Shown: positions 1-11,515, numbered from the stretch's first letter. The stretch: DNA of 64,000 nucleotides from Maratus speciosus (GCA_963932465.1 OZ010791.1:325209283-325273282), one strand, 5' to 3'. Notes: a model not told the origin generated them from the sequence alone. Numbers and translations are program-made.

Positions 1-193
1 GTGCAACTCTTCGCTCGTTTTTCTAAAACACGTGGAGTTTGCTGGACATCGAGTTCCACTCACACCTTACTCAACCAACCATGCAATTTTTGGGTGTGGT
101 ATTTACATCATATTTACAACTTTTTTCAAAGATTTTCCATATATTACCATTCTTTGGCTTACTGTGTTTTTTACGTTTTATTTTTTAAATCTA
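1..193. other. unassigned edge
   Basis: AT-rich sequence downstream of the minus-strand transposon relic that follows. The plus-strand frame open across it has no recognisable motif. I see nothing that I can assign. Confidence 0.5.
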
Positions 194-1316
194 CTACACA
201 TTTAAAGTCTTTTTGGAGAAATGAGGCATAGCCGATCTAGACTTCAGTATTGCTCGTATATAGCCATCTCTAGCTTCATGCCCTTGTACTTTATTCGAGG
301 TCTCTGTCACAAGTTTGACGCACATCTTAACAGACTCGGTGTGACGTGGAACCTTTTGTATTTCTCTCATGAGCTTAGTGTCAGAATTGGCGAATGGTTT
401 AACATCATCTTCACCTATGTCCCCTGACATTGGGGAAGGATACAACGCACAAAAGTTACAACTAATAATTTCTATGTAATCGAGGCTTGAAAGTTTACGT
501 TCTGTTGTATGACATTTCTAACAGTGTTCTTCTTTGGAACGGTTTATCTTGTTTTATGATTCTTCTGTAACCTATCTCCCGAATATTTTCTCTTTCATCA
601 TTCTCTGGGTGCATAAAAAACGCATTTCGTTCTATCATTGGATCGACAACTTGTAGTAATTCGTCGGATAAATAGAATCTTGTTTGGATTGCTTGAAACA
701 CATGTTTCTGTCCACAGTAAAATATTTTGATTATTTTATAGTAAACCACACATGCATATATTATTTTAAGATGAAGCCAACTATTACTTTTAAGATTTAG
801 GATGAATCTGATGAACTAATATACAATCTAAGGATTCCGTTGACCGCAGTGTTAGCCATCTGGAATCAGACAAAGTACCAATGTACCAATTTGCTAAGCC
901 TTCTGGACAATCTCCCAAGGTGATTGTATTTGAAATGTCCAACAAATACTCTCGTTCTTCGCTCAAAAAATTCCTGTCTATATCAGGAATCAAACAATCT
1001 ATGGATTCATAATCGACTACAGGGAGTCTTTTTGACAGCAAAAGAGCAGCTACCCGATTGGCGCACTAAAAGGTTTAGAACCCTCAGTTTGATGGTCAAT
1101 ATGTTGGAAAATGTGGGGAAAAGGAAGCTCATTAAAATGCCGGAGGCCTATGCTCCAATATAGTGGGGGTCCTACATGATTTTCTAATCGGTGGTTGGCA
1201 CCGTTATTCCATCCAATATTTGTTACAGTGCCAACACACCCTACTACTAATAGTTTTTCTAGCGATATAGATAGTTCAGGCAAACAAACAATATTGCTTT
1301 GTAGTAAAACACTCAT
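194..1316 (-). pseudogene. decayed ORF of a widespread arthropod transposon-type protein
   Basis: Four minus-strand open segments lie in order 1316-1050, 1041-790, 749-495 and 445-194 and read as successive parts of one broken protein. The first has a VVGCVGTVTN..G motif, then HFNELPFPHIFQHID and a terminal FSAPIG. The second has LSKRLPVVDYESID and LSDSRWLTLRSTES. The third has VDPMIERNAFFMHPEN and IREIGYRRIIK. The fourth has PRHTESVKMCVKLVTETSNK followed by ARDGYIRA. From memory this order (CDGT.VN, HFNELPFR, FSGPIGK, SRWLT, HPEN, IRELG.RRI, PCHTQ.VERCVKLVTEAS) is that of a repetitive, usually unnamed protein in many arthropod genomes. I do not know its biochemical role. Frame changes, a gap between 790 and 749 and the loss of residues show it is dead. 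Its last segment resembles the fragments in the palindrome at 56297-58620. Confidence 0.7.
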
Positions 1317-1457
1317 GAGTTTTTTACTATAATTATCGTAGATCGATGTAATAGTAAAATCTATTCATCGTTGTCCGGTCATCCAAAGCTGTCGTATAGA
1401 TGGCTGGTGACTTCCGCAACATGGTTTATTAGTAAGAAATTGCAGACTCAGGCATCG

Positions 1458-1528
1458 GCCGGAGTAGCTAAATGGTTAGAATAGCAGTCTTGTGTACTGT
1501 GGTCCCGGGTTCGATTCCTGGCTCTGGC
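1458..1528 (+). pseudogene. tRNA-Thr(UGU)-like sequence, probably a pseudogene or SINE head
   Basis: This 71-nt stretch folds partly as a tRNA. The acceptor stem GCCGGAG/CTCTGGC pairs 7 of 7 (one G-T). The T arm is CCGGG-TTCGATT-CCTGG. The anticodon stem GCAGT/ACTGT encloses loop CTTGTGT with anticodon TGT. The D stem is broken (GCTA against GAAT) and the variable loop has only four bases. Box B (GGTTCGATTCC) is intact. A 5' half with the same head lies at 10785-10821 on the other strand, so a tRNA-derived SINE family is more likely than a working tRNA gene. Confidence 0.6.
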
Positions 1529-2984
1529 TAATTTTTCACCCCTGTTGGCTTTATTGTATTTATTGTTTGTATGCCTGTATAATATTTATATATACCTTTA
1601 AATATTGCTTTGTCTTTATATTATTTAACAAACTCGAGGAAGGAGATACATGTCCAATATAAATTGATACACATTCCTGGACAAGAGAATAGTGTTCTTA
1701 TTTCCCATTACTGCGAAATTGCTTGGCATTAATTTTTTTCAGCGAACAAAGTATCATGCTTTCGTCCGTCAAAGAAAACACCCAAACTTTCCTCATGGGA
1801 GTGAATTCGGTTTTGAAATCCGCCCTAACAAGACTCTTGTCTCTTCTTATTTTACACTTATGAACCATTTAAAAAGAATTAGTGTCGGTTATCCAGAACA
1901 CTAGACGGTATAACTGCTTTTGGCCGATCAGAAACTCCGATTGCTGTTTAACGCTGTTATGTTAATTTGAATTCTCATCTGCCATTTGATTGTAGTCGAT
2001 ATATTTGGTTTGTATTTATCTTCCTCATATTCAGAGTCTTCAAAAAACTGTGTTTGTGTTAATGAATTTCCGAGTACAGTGCCACTTTACGAACTTTAGA
2101 ACTATTTTAGAAACCACTCAGTGCTTGCTTAAAATCGCGAGCTTTCGGCTCGGCCTTCACATTTAACCTTTTTTGTAACTGTTTTGCCAATCGTTCCTAT
2201 TTTTCTCCAAATTTTAATTCCGTTGAATAATCATGAACCTCAACCCATAGACACGATTTTTTTTTGTTGTTTGTTTACATAAACATTTAAATAGAATTGC
2301 ACATTGATATGTATCTGGTCTTTTTAATGTAATATAAATGACACAACCAACAATTGGATGATTGGTTTGGTAGGATGTGGGTGGAACTCAACGGGCAACC
2401 ACCACCGCCCGGGAAGTTCTTTGATGATTTGTTTTAGAAAAACGAACTAAGCGTTGCACGTTGAAAATCGCAAAAAACTGATAAATTTATGTTTTTTCTC
2501 AGTTCTTACGCGAAAAAAAAAATTATATTGTTGACCAGAATTTAATTTATTTCGTTTATTTAAACCATGAAACAAGAGTTTAAAACTAAAGTGTATTCCT
2601 TTTTAAAGTTTTGATAAACTTAAAAAAATTAGAAAAAAGGCTTGATATTTGCAATTTTTCTTCAACTTTATGTACGATGAGCAAACGGAAGATATTAATC
2701 GATTAAAAAAAAATATGCTCTTTTTCTTCTTATTATAATAGGCAATTTTTCGCACTAAAGCGTTCCGAAAACAAAATATTTCTTTTTTTCGACCCATCCT
2801 AGTAAACTTTGCGAAAAAGCAAAACCCTGTGCGAACTCTAAAGGTGACTCTTGCTCTTGTCTAAACTGGATCCGTGAAAATAAAGTAATTGCTGTTAAAA
2901 TAACTCAAAAATTTTCTTACCCAAAAGCTCGCAAACTTGTTGAATCCAGAACCCTATCTGTCGAGGTTTCTTACTTTGCTTTAT
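1529..2984. other. AT-rich stretch without recognisable genes
   Basis: Mostly AT-rich sequence with a small GC-richer patch at about 2370-2412. A 70-codon open frame at 1692-1904 (plus) contains no motif that I recognise, and no second copy is visible in the window. I would not call it a gene. Confidence 0.4.
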
Positions 2985-4424
2985 AGTCAAGGCAATAGAG
3001 ACCGTATAGGGACTCTACCTAGAAAAATTAATGGAAGTTCTGGAAATAGGCTTACTTTATGTTTTTTGGATCGCTGAATCCGAATTTGTACTTCCCACCA
3101 AAATTTCCCCGGGCAACCCCCCCCCCCCTCAAATTTTGATAAAATGCCACCCCAAAAAGGTTTTTATTAAAAATAATCAATTTATTTATTATTTTAGGGA
3201 AAAAGTATCAAGAAATTCAGAAAGTACACAAAATTTGCAACAAATTAGATATATGACATTATGACTTAGGATGAAGGGGAAGGGGGATCTGCCTCGGAAC
3301 CTGCGCCGCGGTGCTGCGTGGACTAAGTTGCGCAATTCCACTTAACCACTCACACGTTTACATTCGCCCTCCCATCTCCCCTCCGCACTTTCTCTATAAG
3401 GTTTACTTTAAGTTTTTTGGGTCGCTGAATCCGAATTTTTAACTTACCCCCAAATCCCCCCCCCCCCAAACAGATGTTTTTAACTTAAATTTCTTATTAT
3501 TTTAGGGGAAAAGCATTACAAAATTCAGAAACTAGACAAAATTTGCAACAAATAGGATATATGACATTATGACGTAGGATAAACGGGGAGAGAGGGGGCT
3601 ACCTCGTAACATTCCCCGCGTGCTTTTCTCAAAAACCAAATTTTTTCAAAAAATCAATTTTTTGGAGGTTTGCCGGGGGAAATTGTGGTGGAAAGTTACA
3701 AATTCGGATTCAGTGATCCAAAAAAAAAAAAAAAAACATAAAGTGACTCGAAATCCAGAACTAGTATTAATTTATCCAGCTAAAATCACCTATTGCATGG
3801 ACTTCATAACTTAGTGCACGTAGCACCGCAGTGCAAGTTCAGAGGCAGCCCTTTCCCTTCCGTTCATCCTACGCCATAATGTCATATATCCTATTTGTTG
3901 CAAATTTTGGCCAATTTCTGAATTTCGTAATGCTTTTCCCCTAAAACAATAAGAAATTTAAGTTAAAAACAACTATTTTTGGGGGGTTTCGGGGGGCTAA
4001 ATTTTAGGGGTAAGTTAAAAATTCGGATTCAGCGACCCAAAAAACTTAAAGTAAAACTTATGAAGAAAGTTCGGAGGGGAGATGGGAAGGCGAATGTAAA
4101 CGTGTGAGTGGTTAAGTGGAATTGCAAAACTTAGTCCACGCAGCACCGCGGCGTAAGTTCCGAGGCGCAGATCTCCCCTTCCCTTTCACCCTAAGTCATA
4201 ATCTCATAGATCTAATTTGTTACAAATTTTGTCTACTTTCTGAATTTCTAGATACTTTTTTAATAAAAAAATTTTTTGGGGCATTTTACCAAAATTCGGG
4301 GGTTTACCGGGGGAAATTTTGGTGAGAAGTTACAAATTCGGATTCAGCGACCCAAAAAACATAAAGTAAGCCTATTTCCAGAACTTCCATTAATTTTTCC
4401 AGGTAAAATCCCCTATTGGCTGGA
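2985..4424. repeat. nested inverted-repeat cluster (palindromic TIR-type element)
   Basis: The outer ends are inverted copies: AAAAATTAATGGAAGTTCTG at about 3024-3043 and its complement at about 4377-4396. Moving inward, further inverted pairs match: GGTCGCTGAATCCGAATTTT near 3420 against its complement near 4020-4040, and the 'dead-end' motif TATGACATTATGAC at about 3253 and 3562 against GTCATAATGTCATA near 3878. Inside, a third end-like copy at about 3730-3800 repeats the right terminus. The cluster looks like two or three inserted copies of one inverted repeat family. G-runs and C-runs (3118-3128, 3460-3470) sit at equivalent places. No coding capacity is seen. Confidence 0.7.
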
Positions 4425-4459
4425 CTATTTCTCAAGCAACTATTAAAATTCTTTAGGTA

Positions 4460-5494
4460 CAGTCGTGGAAAAAAAAATAAACACCCCCTACTAACTCCTC
4501 AACAAATTATCGTAGACGAAAGTTACCGATACCGAACGATTGGAAATAAAGTCTACTTTTAAATTATGTATATAAAATTTGCTTAGGGGTCATCTACATA
4601 TTAAAACAAATCCAAACTTCATTTTTTTTAATGGCAATATCAAATTTTAACGAGGTATTTAAAATCTTCGGTTCAAACTATGCCTAGACAACAATTTTCA
4701 AGTCATTTGAGTGATAAGTTTTTGAATTATAAACATTCAAAATTTAGCGCTTCTAGTGTTAAATTACATTTTCATATTTTTATTTATACATTCTGAAATT
4801 ATGCTCCTAATGCGCTAATTTTTTCTGTAGCAATAATACTAATATACCCAAACATAAATACGTTGAATTTGCAATTTTTATAATTTTATGGTATGAATTA
4901 TGAATTATGAAATTAATATTCGAAAAAAATATGAATTGGAACCTACAAGTTTTTGATGGATTTAGATTTATTACGTCCTGCTTTATGGAAATCCAAAATT
5001 TCCCATTTTTCTTTAAAGTAGTTTTGAAATTTCACTTAAAAAACGGCAAAATGATAGTTTTAGGGGCCGTCTGTGATAGAAGTGACTAGATATTTTGAAA
5101 TTTCTTCTTCTGTCCTGTAATCTAGCAGGCTTCATTGACTGCTTGAGTGGCGCGTAAGAAGACTTGATCAAGAAGCTCTTTCGATTTACAATCGAGTACG
5201 GAACTTCAATTTGGATGCAGCCCTTAAAATATGTTCGTTTTAAAATAAATAATTTCTCGGAAATTTATGGTACGAATTGCATAGAATTTGTTTTTAGTCT
5301 AATTGAAGGGTGTCGAGTTCATTTATGCTATCAGAATTATCTACTGCTATTAAAAAAACAAAGCTATGTAGATGGCCCCCTTAGCAAATTTTATATGCAT
5401 CATTTAAAAGTAGACTTTATTTGCAATCGTTCGGTACCAGTAACTTTCTTCTGCGATACTTTGTTGAGGAGTTTACTTTTTTTCCCCACGACTG
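4460..5494. mobile_element. TA-flanked TIR element, CAGTCGTGG family, deleted copy
   Basis: TA target duplications lie at 4458-4459 and 5495-5496. The left end reads CAGTCGTGGAAAAAAA. The right end, complemented, reads CAGTCGTGGGGAAAAAAA. Similarity between the termini continues for roughly 130 bp, including the shared motif AATAAAGTCTACTTTTAAAT. The interior (about 4858-5080) is homologous to about 42900-43140 in the larger element at 42367-45175. This is therefore a shorter, non-coding member of the same Tc1/mariner-type family. The 123-codon open frame at 5164-5535 runs across the right terminal repeat and is not a gene. Confidence 0.8.
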
Positions 5495-5611
5495 TACGTA
5501 AGCATACAAACATAATCCTCTTTTCCACCAAATAATTCACCTGTAACACAATCATTCAGCACTGTAAAGAATTATACTGTAATGTGCACTCTACAGCTAG
5601 TACAAAACGTA

Positions 5612-5652
5612 TGGCTAAATTAGGACTCTAGCCACCTGAGCTACCATCATCA
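5612..5652 (-). repeat. tRNA-like 5' half (SINE fragment)
   Basis: On the minus strand this reads GGTAGCTCAGGTGGCTAGAG, a good pol III box A / D-arm. No matching box B follows within tRNA distance. It is best read as a truncated tRNA-derived repeat. Confidence 0.45.
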
Positions 5653-5756
5653 GAACTCGTTCAAATTGAATATTGTAATCCAGATGTACATTATTACCCT
5701 TTTGTTAGTCAATCAGAAAAACATTTAAGTCAAACTAAAAAGCAATCTGAACATAA

Positions 5757-6440
5757 ACCTTTGATCCTTTGAAAGGCTGTGGTACATAATTTGTACCACT
5801 TAATTTTAATTTCAAACTACGAAATGGCACGCAGAATTTTTTAATAAAATTTTGTTTTTTTTACTGTACGTAAAGCAAATAATATATTTAATTTAAAATA
5901 TATTTGTTGATAAATTCTGGTAACATTCAGAAACAACAGAAATACTCCTGCTTTTGAAACAGTTAAGGAACAGCGTAAACTGAAAAATTTGTGAAATATA
6001 TTTACTTTCTGAATATGCCAGGTTTTGAAAAAAATATTTCTTTTATTAAATATGAAATTGTTGCTCCATAATTAAAAGTGCAAACTGTGATAAACAACAT
6101 TTTTGTTTTAAAACCTATTTATTAGAATACCAAGGCGGGAAATTTAATCCTTTGAAAGGCAGTGATATATATTTTTTAAATTTTTAATTTTAATTTCCAA
6201 CTGCCGAATGGCTTAAAATTTTAATGTGTATATATATATATATATATATTTGCAATGTACGCAAATAAAACAATTTATTTAATTTCATATTAATTTGTTC
6301 CTAAATCTGGTGACCTTCAACATTTTCAACATTTAACAAAGGAATTACTCTGCCCCTCAAAGAGTTCACGGACAATGTAAGCTGTAAGATATGTTGAATA
6401 GCATATTTCATTTCGGTCATACATGGTATTAATAGGCTTC
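5757..6440 (+). repeat. diverged direct duplication, period about 380 bp
   Basis: Two head-to-tail copies begin at about 5760 and 6142. Each starts with ATCCTTTGAAAGGC, then has TTAATTTTAATTTC, a short gene-free AT stretch with TGTACG.AAA, TTGTT..TAAAT.CTGGT, and a closing A.GTAA.CTG segment. The second copy contains a (TA)n run at 6229-6250. The 3' part of the second copy (about 6370-6580) resembles 11690-11880, so it seems to belong to the same old duplication family as the 10-12 kb repeats. Confidence 0.6.
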
Positions 6441-6611
6441 GGCTGCGAAATAATTAAAATTATTTTAATATACCTAATTAAAAACTATGTATTAATTACA
6501 ATGTTTTATATAATATCATCCAGGTAATTTCGATTTTCAAGCACTTGTTACTAATTAATTTAATTAGTTTCTTGAGAGACCGGGAGCCGGCATCACAGAC
6601 AGATGGTTCGT

Positions 6612-6690
6612 AAAGGATACCGTTATTTCTCCAGAATAACTACCAGTATATTTTTATAGAAAAAGAAATCTAAGTTAAACGAGCTGAACT
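6612..6690 (+). repeat. dispersed repeat copy 1 (pair at 16738-16812)
   Basis: About 70 bp is nearly identical to 16743-16812. The shared sequence begins GGATACCGTTATTTCTCCAG and continues with ATAACTACCAGTAT, TTTTTATAGAAAAAGAAATCTA and GTTAAACG. The flanks differ, so this is a dispersed element end or short interspersed repeat of unknown type. Confidence 0.7.
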
Positions 6691-7173
6691 GAACAGTATA
6701 ATATTTTAAAACGTTGTTTATATTGTACTTTATTAGGTTAAATTTTATACTTACTAAAACATGTACATTTTTTTAACCATTTGGAAAAATGGGTATTGTC
6801 CTCGGTCAGGGTAGGAAATTAAGGACATATCTGAAGCGCTTTATTAGTTGAATCGCGAATTTTATTCGTCTTCTGATTGGTCTATACAGTAATTTGTATT
6901 TTCCCTTTACTTTCAACAGAGATGGATACTTCTGTTGCCACCATGACGAAAAAGTAATAAAAACTACAAAAAAAAATTAATAACTCAGAAACAAATTGAT
7001 ATAGAGCTTTCAAACAAATTGCAGTTAAAAATTCATTTTTTTCTCTCTACGACGATATAAAAAGTAATATTGTGGGATGGTTAGAAGTTTAAAAATGAAA
7101 TTTCATTTAAAATTGGTCCAGGAATATTAATGTTTAATCCATGGCGTACGTAATGTATGACCAGCTCCGTAAA

Positions 7174-7378
7174 AGTTTAAAAATTTACAGTACCGAAAAT
7201 TGTAAAACTAAAATTTCTTTTAAAATTTGTTCATGATGGGTCCAGGAATGTTAATGTTTAACCCATGGCGTACGTAATGTATGATCAACTCCGTGCAATT
7301 TTTTATGTCTTAAATTTTAGTCTTTGAAAAAATCACTTTCCAAATGGTCGTTGTAATTTGTTAAATTGCTTTTTTTTA

Positions 7379-7442
<64 letters not shown>

Positions 7443-8264
7443 ATACCAAAAACACTGCTATACAATCCAATCCCAAAACTCCTGAACTACAGAGAAAAAT
7501 TAACAAAATAACCATAGAAAAATCTTACTAACAAAACCATGAACAAAAAGAAAACATCCAATGGAGACAGACTAAAAGACTTGCATGCTGGGTTATACAG
7601 GTAATTACTAGTGAAACTTCCCCCATGTCTGTCGAGACCAAACTGACCAAAGAAAGCTTTAAACAGGCCATACAAAGCAGCAACCCAATTCGAAATATAT
7701 ACATATTTCGAATATCCCAATTCCAATATATATATATATATATATATTACTCTGTCTGGATGCGTCGTTCTTTCCGAATTAGGTTGCTGCTTTGTATGGA
7801 ATGTTTAAAGCTTTCTTTTGGTCAGTTTGGTCTCGACAGACATGGGGGAAGTTTCACGAGTAATTACCGGTATAACCCAGCATGCAAGTCTTTTAGTCTG
7901 TCTCCATTGGATGTTTTCTTTTTGTTCATGGTTTTGTTAGTAAGATTTTTCCATGGTTATTTTGTTAATTTTTCTCTGTAGTTCAGGAGTTTTGGGATTG
8001 GATTGTATAGTATGTGTTTTTGGTATTATATATGTATATATATATATATATATATATGATAAAAAAAAAGCAAGTTAACAAATTACAACGACCATTTGGA
8101 AAGTGATTTTTTCAAAGACTAAAATTTAAGACATAAAAAATCGCACGGAGTTGATCATACATTATGTACGCCATGGATTAAACATTAACATTCCTGGACC
8201 CATCATGAACAAATTTTAAAAGAAATTTCAGTTTTACAATTTTCGGTACTGTAAATTTTAAAAC
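7174..8264. repeat. 1.1-kb palindrome with (TA)n in each arm
   Basis: The left arm (7174-7697) and right arm (7772-8264) are inverted copies separated by about 75 bp of TA-rich DNA. Landmarks that pair are TTTACAGTACCGAAAATTGT with its complement near 8238-8255, CATGGCGTACGTAATGTATG near 7265 with its complement near 8157-8176, and CCCATGTCTGTCGAGACCAA at 7622-7641 with its complement near 7832-7851. Both arms hold a long TA run (7383-7440 and 8031-8058). Just outside the left arm, 7115-7175 repeats part of the arm as a direct copy. The arms encode the same short hydrophobic frame because they are mirror images. It looks like a foldback or MITE-type element. Confidence 0.8.
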
Positions 8265-9269
8265 TATATATATATATAAGTTGTTGTTTTCTTTTGGAAA
8301 GAATTTTATGATTTTAGACAATAAAGAAAGATTTTGACTTAGACAAGTTCATATATTATTGTTTTCTTAGATTATTACGATTTATAATGCTTGTATCTCT
8401 CTATTCTAAAAAAAAAAGTAACTAACGCTGGCATCGCGGCCGCCGCCGTTTTTGAATTTTTTGTGACCGGAGGTCTTTCTTCGTTAATATTTAAAAAAAA
8501 AAATATTGCATACGAAAATATAAAAATCGGTGGATTTATAGCAAAATGTTTCATAAACACGCTGATGCAGACAGTTTTCAAATCGAAGAATTATTTTAAG
8601 TGATATTTAACGTTAAATTTGGTCAGAATCGTTTGATTAAAAAAGGTTTATAAAAGCAAAAACTATATATATGGATTTAATCATTTTTAGATCATTTTAT
8701 ACATTAGAATTTCAAGGTGTGCAGACTGCATTTATCTTTTTAATTTGATTCATTTTTTGAGGTTTTATTTCTATTTTAAATTCAAATTTTCAGCATTTCG
8801 AGAGATATTTTTTTACAACTTTTAGAAAAAGGTATTATTTTAAATTGTTGCCAAATTAAAAAATAGCGCAATGTATAATATTTCCTTCAAATTAAAATTT
8901 ATTTACACGTGACTATTATAAACAGAAAAAAAAAACTTTCAAATGAGCATTAAATGATTCCGTATTAAAAGCAGGAAAATATTGATAATTAAGTCATAAA
9001 AACTATATTTATGCGTGAATTTTAAAAGAGAAAGAAAATTGTTAAATAATAAATTCATTAATATCCTTTAAAAGTCGGAAATGGAGGAAATTACATCCTA
9101 TTTAAAAATGCCAAACCATAATATTGCTAAACAGTTTAAATTTTAAAATATACTTGCACGAGACACTTAATTCAAATTTTGAGATAATCTTTTAAAACTA
9201 ATCTATATATATATATTAAGCTATCGTATCATTGAAACGCATCTGATTGGTTATTGAACAGCATTTAAT
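8265..9269. other. AT-rich stretch, one weak ORF
   Basis: Very AT-rich apart from a short GC patch at 8428-8452 containing GCGGCCGC. A 70-codon plus-strand frame at 8391-8603 includes an alanine/phenylalanine-rich hydrophobic stretch (AGIAAAAVFEFFVTGG). I do not recognise it and there is no second copy. It may be a chance frame or a relic. Confidence 0.3.
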
Positions 9270-9465
9270 GCATCTCTATACTTATAAGGGGGTTTACCAG
9301 AGGGGGAACCCTGTTCTGATGCTAAATGCCGCCAAGTTTGCCACCATCTTGGCGCTGTATCGCTAAATTTGGCGACAAAAAATAGTCGCCAAAACTGACG
9401 CCACTTTGGCGATAACTCTAATATTTCGTCAAATTCCCATAGACTTCCATTGTGAATCAATAGGG
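9270..9465. other. GC-richer island with repeated GGCG/CGCC inverted motifs
   Basis: In an AT-rich setting this short island contains GCCGCCAAG, CTTGGCGCTG, TTTGGCGAC, GTCGCCAAA and TTTGGCGATA, forming several short inverted pairs. The segment AACCCTGTTCTGATG near 9309 resembles the complement of CTGAACAGGGGTT near 9931, so the island may be the left end of a decayed element reaching to about 9960. That boundary is uncertain. Confidence 0.3.
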
Positions 9466-10009
9466 TCTACTTGCTTATAGAAAATGAACATATTGAGATA
9501 TTTTGAATCAATGTAGATGTTATTGAAATGCCTACATGAGTCGCATTGCTCCTGTCTTTAGAATTCTAAGACAGCGTAAATAATACTTCCTTTCTAACAA
9601 CAAAAGTATTTTCACGCGAATATTGAAGAGAGAAAGAAAACTTTTGTTGTAATTACGTCAGATTTAAATCGATACATTTAAAATGTCTTATTTAAAAAAA
9701 TGTTTTTATAGCGTTGTTGAAAAAATACCGGGAGACAAATACTCTGGTTACTTAAATCATTTTATATTAGCTGATTTTCACAGAGTTCACTGATCTGATT
9801 TAATCAAAGACGAAAACAACCCGTTAACAGGGAGATAACCACTGTTTTTTTTAATTATAATCCATTCTTCCGATTTTTTTTAAGGCGATCAAATTACCGT
9901 GCTTTTAGAGTTTGCGGCGTCTGAACAGGGGTTGGCGAGAGTAGCTCGTAGGGGGCAGAGTCCCTTAGTTTTTTTTTTTTTTTAATCTTAAAATATGTAT
10001 AAAAAGTGT
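9466..10009. other. unassigned, possible right end of a decayed element
   Basis: No gene is seen. A GC-richer patch at 9916-9970 (GCGGCGTCTGAACAGGGG) weakly mirrors the island at 9270-9330. A poly-T tract occurs at 9969-9982. Confidence 0.3.
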
Positions 10010-10570
10010 ACTAAGAAAAAGTTTTTAAAATATATTTCAAAGATACAGTTTTTAATGCAATGTAAATTTATTGCTTATAACTAAGGGAACAAACTCTAAT
10101 AAACATCATCCATATTTCAAAAAATATCTATTATAGTACTGAAAGAGAAATTTTAAGGGGCAGTATTAGTTTAAAAATTATATAAGAAACTTCGTTTCTG
10201 AAATTTATTGTAATGATAGATTTCTGTCGGGAAACTTTTTTTTTTTTTTTTTAATTTCAGAATATAAAACATGCATTATGCACAACGTTTAAAGTTTTCC
10301 CATTCATGTATAAATTTGGCTTTTCAGACAATGTTGCTTTTTACTTAATTATTTTTAAATTTATTTATAGGTACAAGCGTAGAGCAAGGGAGTTCAGAAT
10401 TTGTTCTAATAAAGTCCCGAAACAAGGAGTTTCTGCGAAGCTTTAATCAAAGATAAATAAATGCCATTGTTTTCGAAATCTTTTGTTTCTTCAGTATTCT
10501 TCAAACGAACTACCTCTCTCGATTCTAGTAATTAAATTGTAATATCATTGTCTTTTAAATTTAAGATTTT
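10010..10570 (+). repeat. old tandem-duplicated module, copy 1
   Basis: This is homologous in the same orientation to 11560-12060. Shared landmarks are CATTCATGTA, a pyrimidine-rich run into TTTATAG, then AGAGCAAGG..A.TCA.AATTTG and TAATAAAG, then AGATAAATAAA and TTTCTT, ending near TAAATTGTAAT. After the TTTATAG (a splice-acceptor-like site at about 10364-10370) the frame reads TSVEQGSSEFVLIKV and then stops. The other copy reads RSTEQGNSKFAVIKT and then stops. It could be a duplicated small terminal exon, or the match may only reflect DNA homology. Confidence 0.5.
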
Positions 10571-10784
10571 CCTATTTTTTTAAAAATCAAAATTCTACCG
10601 TAAGATGTGCTTTGATCGCTTCATTTACGTGGAATTGCTTTTTTTAATTAAGGTATTCACGTTTATGCATACATTTGTTTCTATCGCGAATTATCTTGTT
10701 AATTTCTATTTCCTATTAGCTTTAAAATTAAACTTTGTATTATCTAACAAAAACTTATTCCACAAGAGTCAGTAGAAAATTATA

Positions 10785-10821
10785 GTACAGACTGACGCTC
10801 TAACCACTGAGCTACTCCGGC
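10785..10821 (-). repeat. tRNA-like 5' half, same family as 1458-1528
   Basis: The minus strand reads GCCGGAGTAGCTCAGTGGTT followed by AGAGCGTCAGTCTGTAC, then diverges from a tRNA before a T arm. The acceptor head is identical to the pseudogene at 1458. It is a truncated tRNA-derived element. Confidence 0.6.
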
Positions 10822-10929
10822 CTGTAGAAAATTATTCTGAAACCCACAATCTGTAATGCGTTGATTGTGGAATTGTTAATTTTTAAATTGTGTTATATCC
10901 TTAAACGCAACTGTTTTAATCAACTTGAT

Positions 10930-11515
10930 GTTAAAGTGGTACTAAAACACTTTTGTTCAAGTTTAAAATTAAAGTAATATTTTTCATTTCCTTTCATGTC
11001 ATTTTGATGAAAAAATAATAGAAATAAATTTACTTCAATTTTGGTTTAAGGATTCACAAATCATTTAAGTGGAATTATTACCCTAGGAACACGTGAGTCA
11101 AGTTTCAATTATTACTAAGTTACTAAACTATTAATAAAAACATTTTGGTTCAGGTTTAACATTTAAATAATATTATTTATTTGTTTTCATATCATTTTGC
11201 TGTTAAAATAATAAGAAGAAATTTATTTTCAAGCAATTTTAAGGATTCACTCATCATTTAAGTGGAATTATTTCCTCAAGAACACATAAATCAAGTTTTG
11301 ATTATTACAAAGTTACTAAAATATTACTAAAAACATTTTCGTTTAGGTTTAACAATTAAGTAATATTATTTAGTTGTTTTCATATCATTTTGGTAAGAAA
11401 GTAATAAGACGAAATTTATTTCCATATAGTTTTAAGGATTCACGAATCATTTAAATGGAATTATTATCCAATGAAACAGGAGTCAAGTTTTAATTACTAC
11501 TAGGGTTACTTTTTT
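10930..11515 (+). repeat. three-copy tandem repeat, period about 193 bp
   Basis: Three head-to-tail units start near 10943, 11136 and 11330. Each contains AACA.TTT..TT.AGGTTTAA followed by TAATATT, then TTTTCAT.TCATTTTG, AAGGATTCAC.ATCATTTAA, GGAATTATT and a TCAAGTTT..ATTA end. Divergence between units is moderate. The array lies between the two copies of the module at 10010-10570 and 11560-12060. There is no coding capacity. Confidence 0.8.

Noticed and set aside
1458..1528. Functional tRNA-Thr gene
   Set aside because: The D stem does not pair and the variable loop is short. Part of the same sequence occurs as a truncated copy at 10785-10821.
5164..5535. 123-codon plus-strand frame
   Set aside because: It crosses the right terminal repeat of the TIR element at 4460-5494 and has no motif.
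7487..7981. Two frames on opposite strands with the same peptide (DRHGGSFTSNY...)
   Set aside because: They are mirror images caused by the palindrome. No family is recognised, so I did not call a gene.
9270..9960. Complete TIR element with GGCG-rich ends
   Set aside because: The proposed ends match only in short patches and no target duplication could be found.
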